Shown here: positions 23,181-33,529 of the stretch, piece after piece
How positions within the stretch are numbered: the first letter of the stretch is position 1
Layout: every line of letters starts with the position of its first letter
Source: Alitta virens
Taxonomy: Eukaryota; Annelida; Polychaeta; Phyllodocida; Nereididae
Direction of reading: 5' to 3'
DNA: 64,000 nt
NCBI GenBank assembly: GCA_932294295.1
Contig: OW028575.1
Location: forward strand, 40,240,253-40,304,252
The notes under the pieces: model-generated
Seen by the model: the letters and a program-made list of their open reading frames with translations, nothing else
What the model was told of the DNA's origin: nothing
The model's database searches: none
Made by a program: the position numbers and the translations under genes

Positions 23181-23630
23181 GTACATGGCCAATAGTGGAT
23201 TTTCACGGAAGATTCTCTGTATTTCCACCAGGTGGCTAAAACGAAATACTGCAATTCTATTGGCTGAAAAAGTTCCCGCCCTTGGCTGTGATTGGCTAAA
23301 GCAAAGTGCATCCTAGCTGCAGTATTTTTAGTGCATTTTAATGTATATTTGACACTTTATCATTTAGTTGATGTTTGTTATTTTTCTGAGAAAGTTATAT
23401 TTATGGAATCAGTTAGTTATTACCTACTGTGTCTGCAAAGCAAAATGAGTAATAAGAGGAGAGGAAAGACTTATGTCTTGCTGAATTCAGGGGGCTGTTC
23501 AGTGAAAAGACTTTGAATAAAGCATGGAAAATGCATGGTTTTTGCCTCATTATAATTAGCTAAAAACCACGCGTTTTCCTTGCGTTTATCCTTCTCATGG
23601 AAAATGCATGTGGCACATTTGGCCATGTAC
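23181..23630. mobile_element. Family A MITE split by a 320-bp repeat (repeat C)
   Basis: The left end GTACATGGCCAA (23181) and right end TTGGCCATGTAC-like terminus (to 23630) belong to the palindromic family A, but the left half is replaced. From 23196 to about 23515 lies repeat C, present inverted at 28509-28806. Repeat C contains GGTGGCTAAAACG, CTATTGGCTGAAAAAGTTCC and CTGTTCAGTGAAAAGACT. It was probably inserted into the MITE. Confidence 0.65.
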
Positions 23631-23990
23631 ACAATAGGACAGAATTAATTGTGAAGTGGTCTTGATGTCAGCTGCTCTTAAGGATTCCATTGTGTGCTGT
23701 TCTATGTGTCTATATGGGCCCAGTAAATCTGATAGCATTGTAACAATAGTTAATGGTTAGGAGTCCAACATAGAGTTTTGCGGGATGAGGAAAGGTTATA
23801 CACCCATGCTGGAGGACAATGAAGCATTCTGATTGGTTGTTAGCAGCTGATCGGAGAATATAATTATGTATTTTAGGCAATATGCTTTTTGTTCATGTGG
23901 GGTTCAAGATATGGCTCCAGATTTTTAGTATTTCGATATATATTCTCTGATAAGTTTGGGAGAAGTTTCTTACCCCTAATACCGTCTCCT

Positions 23991-24160
23991 GCACACACTG
24001 GCGGATCCAGCCCGGCCTCCACCGGGGGCTGAAAAGCATGACTATTAAGGTGTATGTGGGTCACTCTGTAACGGGCCACTATAGAAATTAAGGCTGGTAG
24101 GGGGGGGGGGGGGTGAGGCATGCCCCTTTGCCCCCTCCCCCTGGATCCGCCAGAGTCTGC
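23991..24160. mobile_element. MITE with 20-bp TIRs and a poly-G core
   Basis: The left end GCACACACTGGCGGATCCAG and the right end CTGGATCCGCCAGAGTCTGC are inverted repeats with three mismatches. The interior contains a G tract and ATGCCCCTTTGCCCCCTCC. No ORF of its own. Confidence 0.75.
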
Positions 24161-25803
24161 ATATAATATCAAATCATGTGCTTATAACTCCATGATCAAG
24201 TTGTGGTTTCTTGTGGTAAGAGGTAGCTACTTTGAATAAACCAATAACTATGTTTGGTAACTTGCAATGGACAGAAGACCACCACAAAATTATTGAAAAA
24301 AATTACACTGAAGCGGTAGTCTACCTATATCCATTGACATAATCACAATCTTGTTTAAACTCACAAGAACATAATATATACCTTCAAAGGCTCTCATTAT
24401 GTTAAATTAAATTCTCCGTGTTGTTCCTTTGACATGTTACAACACTGTACAAAACATCTCCTAATGCATTTGACATAAATTATAATTACAGCCTCCCGTA
24501 TGACAAGTTTTCCTTAAATGAAACAATTCTAAAGAAATGACACGAAAGGTTAATCATAAATGCCACATTCTTTTGTGTGTCTTATTCTTCAAATGACACT
24601 GTGACTGCAATCGAACAGCCAATTGCAATTGACAAGCTGACACAAACAATTGCACTTGGCATTATGCTGGTGCTTTCACAGCTATTCCTCTTTCAACTTA
24701 GAGTGTCAATCTTCTTTGAACTGTGTCAGTAAACTCGAATATTTTCATCTGGAAATAGTTAAAGGAGCAGTATTTCAAGAAATTCATCAGATGCTGTAGA
24801 TTGCTGGTCATATAAGCTATACATTTTGGTTAAAAAGAATTGCTGCTTGCATTGCTAGGATATAGGAATATACATTGGATTTTAAGAAGATCACACCCCA
24901 CACTGTATTCAATACAGATTATAAGGTAAGAGTAGAAACAAACTATTTCACTTTTAAGTTCACTATAAAACATTATTGAATGACCACGAATGCTAAATTT
25001 CTATATAGGCTTTATTTGATGAACGTGTACATCGTAGTATTGGTTAACCACGCGAAAGCAATTCAATCATCAAGTCTAGAATTAGTGATTAATTACCATA
25101 TGTAGGGATTAGCATCAGAATTAATTACTTTACCAAGTAAAATGTCATTATAGAAGCAACCAGGAATTTTATATCGCAATAATATATCAGTAGGCTAATA
25201 TATAGGCCTATATTATTAAGGGGAATATGAAGTCATGTATTATACCATACCTTAAGGCGGTATTGTTATTGTCATATATAGGTCACACATTAAATTAGTC
25301 TAATTTCATATCTTCTATAATGAACAGATTATTGATAATAGCATCAATATATTACAGAAGCATAAAAAAGTTACTGTTGCCTGTCGGTCCAAAGATAATT
25401 GGTTGCCTTCTTGTCAAATATATTATTGGTAATGGTCACAGAAACTATAGTAAACAGTAAGTAGATTATAATTGAAAATGCCATCGATTAAATTTTGTGG
25501 GTTTGACTTATCTCTTTTGTGAAGCTCCATTTAAACATCATGATAATTCGTAAGGGAGAAAAAGTGACGAAAAAGTCTATTATGTCTAAGTTTCAGTTAG
25601 CCTATATATGGTAATTAATCACCCCAATATTATAACTGATTATAGCAGTTCAAAGAGTTACTTAAAAGATTAACTAAGTGTTACGTATGTGTATTATTTG
25701 ACCTCGATCTTTCTCAATCAAATTTGTTTTACTTAACCATACTTCATTCGTGACTTCAGACCCAGCTGTGTTTAAGGGAGCATCACAGATCTTTCGTGAC
25801 ATA

Positions 25804-28800
25804 ATGAGCAGACGAAGGCACCAGCAGGATGACACCTCAGTGACGTCACAGCACGGTTATGACGCAACCTTTGACCCCGAACTGGACCGTCGTTTTGTGT
25901 GCCCAGTGTGCTTACTGGCCATCAGGAACGCTGTCCAGACCAAATGTGGCCACCGATTCTGTCAGTCTTGCCTGCAGAACAGTCATAGGTAAGATGCTAA
26001 TAATTAAAAAAAAAAAAAAAAAAAAGTCTGATCAGTAAAATAGGCCTATCTGTCTATCTATATATATATCTATATTCTATATCTATTCTATGTCTATTCT
26101 ATATCTATCTATATCTATCTAGCTATTGGCAATTCTTACAGCAAGCAGATTTCATAAAAATCAGCACTGTTTGCTACCATTCAAAATTTGTGTTTATTTA
26201 TTCATTTTCTACAGTGCACATTATATATGAATATTATGGAACTATCTAAACTTTTTGCCTTACCTTTTTTAGTTACTTCTTAACCATTTACAGAACAATG
26301 AGATTTTCAAGGTGCCCAGCAGACAACACTTGGTATGACACTATCAAAGATGTAAGTGTTCATCTAGTTATGTTTTGTAAGATAACTTATATTCCAAATT
26401 TATCATATAATCAGGTGGATGACAATTATTGTGTGGATTTAAATTAGCTGCTAATTTGTTGTTGTTGTTGTTAAGGCTTCTTAAGGTTAGGACTTAAGGA
26501 AACCCAGGCTTTCTTATTAGCACAAGAACATTAAACAACATGACCTTAATTGCATAAGTTAATAAATTGTCAATATATTCGATATAACAACTTAATGGGC
26601 GTAAATCCTTGGGGGGGGGGGGGGTGGACGGGGTTCATCATCCAATTTAGACCTTTGTAGCTGCTTATGTGTTATTATTTTAAGTATCCCCCCCCCCTTA
26701 GAAAAATTGCAAATCATCGTCACTACACCACTCAGTGATTATGATATTATATGCTTAGTCCATATGATTTAAAATTAATTGTCACATAATATAGTCTTTT
26801 GCCAATATTTCACAAGCTTGTTATGCAAACTGTTTTACAATGTACTCCTAAATAAACATTTAATTTGCTGTTCTTGCAATGCACAGACTGACATTAAGCG
26901 ATGATTTGACAGGGAGAAATAAAGCGATTATCATATTTCATCAAATGAGTTTATTTCACAGGTATTTCTGGATGCTGCCTTCAACAGGGAAGTTCTGTCA
27001 CAAAGAGTCAAGTGCAAGAATCTGACAATAGGGTGCACCTGGACTGGGGAACTGCGCCACCTGGAGGTAAAGTACCATTCACCAGAGAAGGTTTTTTCCT
27101 GCTGGCCTATTTGGCGTTATAGCGAGGTTGCCTTCAATAGCTTAGAGTCACTGGATGTAAAAATGTTGATTGGGAGGTCGCTTGCCTATTTGAATGGGCT
27201 ATATTCTGTTATTCTGTATACCCATGCGTTTAATTATACAGTGGGGTCTAAAAATACCAAATGACTTACAGAAAACAGTATGTTTTATCCAAAATAATTC
27301 AGATTCTTTGGTATTAAAGTATTTAACATGTTTCACCCTGCTCGGAACCCCTACATACTCATAGGTCTACATAGGCCTAGTTGTTAAGTGCAGATAAATG
27401 GTTATGCATATTACAACTACATGTATGTTAAATCCCCGTATGACGTAACCGGTTGGTTTGCCACTTTTAAATGAACAAAAATAAATTTAAGGTCATTAAG
27501 TTACACAAATCGTAAAGGTAGAAAATATTCGGTGACATTAAATAAGCCAATACGATTTACTAGTAAAAATAGTGAACTCTAAACTACAGTATTTTAAAAA
27601 GTCAACATGAGCATTTGTATGGCTCATAATAATATTTCATTTGGAACCTATTCATTGTGCAGAACCACAGCAAATAGCCAATATTGTTCAGAGCTGCTTT
27701 AAGTGGTGTCTTGTGGGCACAATTTACCAACGACATGTTCCTGTCTTTAAATGACCTTATAATTAAGTCAGCACGCGGGTCATTGACCTGAGAAGCCATT
27801 GACTGCCTACACCTGTTGACAAAGTTCAAAATCAGGTCTGATAGTTTAAGAAATGACACTCATAATAATATGGTAATATAAAATAAATTGAATTCGCATG
27901 TCAGTTACATCATAATATAGACAATGATAGATAGCAATATGGCATTCCCTCATTGATAAATACGTTGAAATAAAGACTATTTTGGTTATAAGATAAGATA
28001 AGATGAAATGATGAGGCACCATGCTGAGAATAGTGATATTATAAATGTGTATACCTATCTATCTGTCTAGATCTATCCTGATTTATTTATAATTATTTTA
28101 TCTATCTATATCTATCTATCTATCTATCTAATCATATATTTATTTATGTTTTATTTACAGAAACATGAACCCACTTGCCCTGAGATGGAAGTCGATTGCT
28201 CGAACAAATGTGGCGAGAAACAGAAGCGCCGTCTGGTTGTGGAACACCTAACCAACTGCCCCCGTCGACTGGTCACTTGTGGTCATTGTGCGGAGAGCAT
28301 CATTGCTGCTGACCTAGTTGTAAGTATGAAAAAAAAGTCCAATGTAATATATCATATTCATAATGGATAAGATAAGATAATATAAGAAGGTGAGATGAGG
28401 AGAGATGAGGTGACATGAGGTGACATGAGGTGACATGAGATGAGATAAGGTGACATGAGATGAGATTTGATAAGATTTATTGACTAGAGCCAGATATAAT
28501 TTATAATAGAGTCTTTTCACTGAACAGCCCTGAATTCGGCAGGACATAAGTTTTTCCTCTCCTCTTTACTCATTTTGGTAACAACTAATTGATTCCATAA
28601 ATATAACTTTCTCAGAAAAATAACAAACATCAACTAAATGATAAAGTGTCAAATATACATTAAAATGCACTACAGTACTGCTGCTTGGATGTACTTTGCT
28701 TCAGCCAATCACAGCCAAGGGCGGGAACTTTTTCAGCCAATAGAATTGCAGTATTCTGTTTTAGCCACCTGGTGGAAATACAGAGAACCTTCCATGAAAC

Positions 28801-31489
28801 TCCACTATAAACACACTCTATCTTGTATTTTCAATGTTCTTATATCATGGTAATCAGCCGAGATCAATTGTTTCAATTAAAGTGTGGGATTCAGTTATAA
28901 GAAGACTTTGAAGGAGTTTTTTTACTTTTCGTTTTATTTTTTAGCCACCCCATACTTTGAACATGAAAAATAAACACGACCAAAAAAAGTTTAAATTAGT
29001 ACAACTGCCCCTGTTGTGTATGTAACATTTGTCACTGTGACAATTGTGCTCATCCGTGCATGTCACTTTTACGTGACATATTTAGGGGGCCGCACCGGCG
29101 ACATAAGATGACATGTAAAAGATGAAGAAAGTCTGTTTTGTGGCCTAATAATAATTCTGATGTAACTTCAATGTCTATTTGAACCAATACTGTCTCACTC
29201 AATTATAAGTATTAACCATTTAGGATTCAGAAAAGTGTTTGATATAACCTGTCCAGTGGTTTCATTATTTATGGGTGTGTGTAACCAATAATTTTTTTAT
29301 AATTGGTGTTTTAATGATTTTTATGCTTTGTAATGTTGAGGTGAAACTTAATAAAATATTATTCTATTCTATTCTACATGGCCAAATGTGCCACATACGT
29401 TTTCCATGAAAAGGATAAATGGATGGAAAACGCATGGTTTTAGCTAATTATGATGAGGCAAAAACGTTTATCCAAACGCAAGGAAAACGCATCTGGCACA
29501 ATTGGCCATGTAGTCCTATTCTATTCTATTCTATTCCTACAATGTCTTCGTTGTAATAATCGTGGTGGTCGAAATGAATAGGCCTACTGTGAACTCAAAC
29601 TGAATTTTACTTCTATTTTGTAGAAACATGAGCTTTTGGTGTGCAAGAGGTTTCCAGTTCATTGCACTGCCTGTGGTCAGACTGGACTTCTGAGAGATCA
29701 AGTGACCACTCACCTTGACCCTGAGCTGGGAGACTGCCCAATGGTCATCGTTCATTGTCAGTTCTCCGCCATTGGCTGCCAACATCGGGTAAGCAACTGT
29801 TTGCACTTGAATGACTCATTTAATTAAGACAATTGTGACATCACCTAAAGTCTCTTCACTAGTGAGGTCAGTGGTCATCTATGTTTAGGGCCAGTCATTA
29901 ATTGTGACCAAATATAGTTACTATAATTGTTGTCCTGCAGTGTACAGTTTCTCTCAAAGTATGTACACCTCAGTGAAAATATATACAACAAAGTGCTTTT
30001 GTTGATTAGTCCAAGATTTGTCTGAAATAAGTGTGTCAATTTCAGCTTCTTTTTAATAGTAAGACACACTTTTCATGATTTTCAAAGTGTTTTTATCATA
30101 AATTCTTACTTTATTGAAAATTTGTATCAATAGGAGAAGAAGAAGGACTTGGAAAACCATTATGAAACAGGGGTCCACCATCACATGGCCCTACTCTATC
30201 GCCAGGTGGCACTTTGCGAAGACCGTTTGGACAGACATGAGCGACACCTGTCAGATATCATGAACAGCATTCAACAATTAGTGGACGTCAGTGTCAGACA
30301 GGGCAGGTAATGGAAATTAAATTTTGTAATTAACAACAAATAAATAGGAACAGAAAGATCCAAATTTCAGATCCCAGTTTCAAAATTTTATGGACTAAGA
30401 GCTGGATGTTGAATGAGACGTGAAATTGGAGGTGCGTTGTACTCGGGTGTCTATGCTGAGGCAAGTAAAAAAGACCCAACCCATGGGGTATATTTGTAAC
30501 ATGGTGCGCCAGGCCTTATAATTTATGATCTCATCATTACGTCTGAAGCAATTAAGTTGACTTGGGAAAAGGAAGTGGTCCAGATAGGCTATTCATTGTT
30601 ATTTGATCAGTTTTGCACTGTACAATGCATGAAGCTCATCTAGCAGCCCAACTTTTTCCAAAGTCAAGTTCACCCTCTCCCTGCAATCCTGAAGAGTCTA
30701 GAATCCAACTCCATTCCAGCTGTATCAAGTGTCATTGTTCCGAATGAAATGACAGCACACTGGCATCACATTCTTCGATATTACATAAGTTTGAACTGTA
30801 TTGTTCCAAATTTTAAAATTTGGCACACTAATTGACATACTTTTAGCACTGCATTTGTGTTAGATGCTTCCCAATGCAGAATCAGACTTGACTACCCCAA
30901 AGTCTCCAATAAGTGCTGATCTTGGAGTGGCCCTGTATCCAAAAGCAATGTCTACAGTTACTGAATTAGTTTTTTTTTTTTTTTTTACAGAACTATAGCA
31001 AAGCAATCAACAGAGATAACGGATCACGGACACCGTCTGGAAGAAATAGAAAACAACAACTACACAGGGCAGTTGTTGTGGAGGGTGCACATTCCAGAAG
31101 AGGGCAGCACCTTCAGGGCTATCAGTCCGTCATTCTACAGTGCAAGGCCAGGCTACAAGTTCAGCATAGTGTTGGAAAATGCTGGGTTTGAACATGATGG
31201 AGCCACTTATGTGTCCATGTTTGTTCAATTGGAGAATGGTGTGTATGATGACCAGCTGAGTTTTCCAGTCAGTGGCTCTTGTCATGTGTCTGTGATGGGC
31301 CAAGAGAATTCTTCGAATAATGTCCACAATGTGATCATCCCATGCAACTCAATGCCACAGTGCACCAATGACACACCCCAAAAACAAGTCTGCCTCAAGT
31401 TTATGAAGAAGTCTGAACTTTTCAGCAAAACCTTTTTGGCTAATGAGACTGTTCTTTTTCAAGTGTTTTTGAGGGAAAATGAGGAGTAG
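25804..31489 (+). CDS. TRAF6: TRAF6-like E3 ubiquitin ligase (7 exons, 447 residues)
   Basis: TRAF6 family proteins join TNF-, IL-1- and Toll-type receptors to NF-kB and MAP-kinase signalling by making K63-linked ubiquitin chains with Ubc13-Uev1A. Exons: 25804(25760)-25988, 26294-26351, 26962-27066, 28161-28319, 29624-29788, 30134-30306 and 30991-31489; all GT-AG and in phase. The RING is residues 33-72: C33, C36, C48, H50, C53, C56, C69 and D72, the C3HC3D form of TRAF6. FDPELDRRFVCPVC matches the TRAF6 start of the RING. TRAF-type zinc fingers span about 95-224, a short coiled coil 225-300, and a MATH/TRAF-C domain 307-445 (LLWRVHIPEEG, RPGYKFSIVL). It is shorter than human TRAF6 (522 residues), mainly at the ends and coiled coil. 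The ATG at 25804 is the first in-frame Met after an acceptor at 25758-25759; an upstream coding exon is possible. Poly(A) signal at 31773. Confidence 0.88.
26040..26125. repeat. TATCTATCTA microsatellite in TRAF6 intron
   Basis: Imperfect CTAT/TCTA units following the exon containing the RING. A similar TATC tract lies at about 28076-28132, before the fourth exon. Confidence 0.8.
28387..28470. repeat. 10-bp minisatellite in TRAF6 intron
   Basis: Units of GAGGTGACAT alternate with GAGATGAGAT variants, about eight in all, just after the fourth exon. Confidence 0.8.
28509..28806 (-). repeat. Repeat C, inverted copy
   Basis: Reverse complement of 23196-23515, with matches such as AGTCTTTTCACTGAACAGCC, ATGATAAAGTGTCAAATATA and CAGCCAATCACAGCCAAGGG. 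Several small indels show the two copies are old. Downstream (28900-29372) the sequence ends AATAAAATATT followed by ATTCT repeats, like the tail of a LINE or SINE. Confidence 0.75.
29374..29513. mobile_element. Palindromic MITE, family A, copy 5, inside an (ATTCT)n tract
   Basis: CTACATGGCCAAATGTGCC opens and GGCACAATTGGCCATGTAG closes the element. Both flanks are ATTCT pentamer repeats (29360-29375 and 29514-29535), so the element inserted into an existing microsatellite and gives a clear view of its boundaries. Confidence 0.85.
30398..30512 (+). mobile_element. SINE, family 2, fragment in TRAF6 intron
   Basis: Shares GCTGGATGTTGAATGAGACG, GTCTATGCTGAGGCAAGTAA and CCATGGGGTATATTTGTAAC with the family 2 bodies. 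The head and tail are missing. Confidence 0.6.
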
Positions 31490-31772
31490 ATCAAAATGGC
31501 TAGGTTTTTAGGTAGTTCACCAGATCATCATTTCGAGTAAATGCTTGTTTTTAGATATTTTTTTAATTTAGTCAGCACCTTTTTTGTCTTTTATTTTTGC
31601 TTTCATGCATTTTAATTGAATTATTTACAAATTTTTACTGTTTGTGTGATATATGGATTATTATACCCCTTATCTTAGCTATTCAGTTAGATTTTTCTGT
31701 TGATGTCGTACTTTTTTATACATACCTGTGAAATGTATTGCTTAGTTGTGATTGATGTTCATTGTTTTTATT

Positions 31773-31778
31773 AATAAA
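31773..31778 (+). terminator. Poly(A) signal of the TRAF6-like gene
   Basis: AATAAA 284 bases after the stop codon, in TTAATAAATCAACTG. It is the first canonical signal downstream. Confidence 0.65.
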
Positions 31779-31789
31779 TCAACTGTCTA

Positions 31790-33197
31790 ACAATATACTC
31801 TGTGTTGCTTTAAAAAGAAAAATGTCATAATAATGACACCATGTGCCTGAATGCCTAAAAAGATAACTTAGATAAAACACATTTATATGTCATGTTTTTG
31901 TTCACACTGATATATTCATGACTATTGCATAATATAGGTTTGTAGAATTAGCTAGAATATATTATATAAGTTTGGCTAAAAGAGCAAAGTGAGGGTTTAG
32001 GTACCATGGGGATTCCTCCATGGTTGAGATACCTTCAAGATGATGCTAAGAATAGCATGCTAAACCAAAGTCAGTATTGCACACTACTGAAGTTCAGTGA
32101 ATAATGTAGATGGTTGAGCCAAGTTTTACATTCCATATATTTTCATCAGTTAGGGCTGATCAGGAGTGGCAGGTGCCAAGGCAATGAGGTGAATGATGAA
32201 GCAATCTTCCAGTATTGGCTGGATACGAAATCATGATCCAGTGGTTGGCAACCCAGCATGCTATCGCTGAGCTAAGCCACTGCTTTAAAAAATTCTGCAG
32301 CATAAAAGTCTGCAGCATAAGTGATCCTTCCCTTGGATCAGGTTGCTTGAGCCCATGTCGCCAAAGGGTGGCTGTCAAGTGTCACAATGCAATCCCAGTT
32401 TCAGGATGATATCAACATGTTAGCTGCAATCATACACACAAAAGTAATAATAGTCCTAAATTATCTTTATAAATATATTTTCTTGTTTCCTCAAGAGTTA
32501 TCTAAATATAGCACATGCACATTTATCACACCTTCGGGTGATTTTCACCTCGGCTTTTGCAATATAAGCATTAGATTATGTCACTGATCATACAGATGTG
32601 TTACAGACACCTTTCTTGACCTTTGCCACCTAAAATAGGGCAAATAGATTAATTTTTGATAAGAATGTAGAGCATTTACACCTTTGAGGATTTTGGACAA
32701 TTTTCTGTTTTTTCTGTTTAATTAACTGGCCAATCCTCCTGAAAATCATGTGATTGTTTACAGATAAGTTGGAGATTCAAGAAGTCCCTCTGGAATGCCA
32801 TCATATTTCTCCATTTTAGTTGAATCAAAACTGGAACCAACCTTCTTGTCATCTAATACCATGATATATATATATATGCACAAATAACAAACATTAAAGG
32901 TGCAAATATTATATTTTCTGTGGCTTCAGAGGTGTAGTAATTAGGAAATTTGTAAACTTTCTGCAACTAGAGACACCATGCAAGCAGACAGAAATAAGAC
33001 TTCTGTGATGTGTGTCACTCAGAACACGCCCTGCAGCATGAACCCTCTCAATAATTCAGATACTGATATTGTGTGACATTATAAGATCAAAAATATCACA
33101 ATGACCAATTGCTTATACCCCTTACTAAATGTGGCAAAACTTTAAAAGATTTTATAAGCATTTGAGTAAACTAGGGCAATCCCGAAAGTAGAGATGC
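31790..33197. other. Spacer after TRAF6; one degraded SINE
   Basis: AT-rich, without a recognisable gene. The only identifiable item is an inverted, diverged family 1 SINE at 32155-32284. Confidence 0.5.
32155..32284 (-). mobile_element. tRNA-derived SINE, family 1, diverged inverted copy
   Basis: On the minus strand: GCTTAGCTCAGCGATAGCAT (A box), CAACCACTGGATCATGATTT, then TTCATCATTCACCTCATTGC and CTTGGCACCTGCCACTCC. These follow the order of family 1 at 11393, with many substitutions. It is an older copy. Confidence 0.6.
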
Positions 33198-33490
33198 CTT
33201 GTGCAAGTTTTTAGGCCGCACCCTGTATATGGCTTCGCTGGTCAGTATATCTCTTATTAGCAAATGATGCTTTCAGTATTAGTCTGGTGTGATAAGTGTG
33301 CATGTGCTATATTTAGATCCATATTATCTATAGTTCTTGAGGAAAAACGAAAATATATTTATAAACATAATTTAGGACAATTATTACTTTTGTGTGTATG
33401 ATTGCAGCTGCATGCAATTACAGTCAATTGAGGTAATAACAAAAGAGGTAGCAGTAGCTGCTGGTGCAAGTTTTTATGCCGCACCCTGTA
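33198..33490. repeat. Pair of 30-bp direct repeats
   Basis: TGTGCAAGTTTTTAGGCCGC followed by ACCCTGTA at about 33201-33230 recurs as TGGTGCAAGTTTTTATGCCG and CACCCTGTA at about 33460-33489. The two sites are 260 bases apart with unrelated DNA between. They could be ends of a small element in direct orientation. Confidence 0.55.
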
Positions 33491-33529
33491 ATTATATAGT
33501 GTAGTCTGTTAAGGCCAATATTTACCAAA

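Larger units (their letters stand above)
20983..25759. other. 3' UTR and spacer between the myristoylated-protein gene and TRAF6
   Basis: Contains the probable 3' UTR of the upstream gene, a 19-bp minisatellite (21899-22022), Tc1-like terminal fragments (22771-22803), a nested MITE (23181-23630), a second MITE (23991-24160) and no recognisable exon. A good donor at 24925/24926 (ATAAG|GTAAGA) could close a non-coding first exon of the TRAF6-like gene. Confidence 0.5.

Noticed and set aside
26440..26480. TTGTTGTTG and TTAAGG repeats as telomere-like or CRISPR-like array
   Set aside because: Too short and irregular; no spaced direct repeats of CRISPR type occur in the window, which is eukaryotic.
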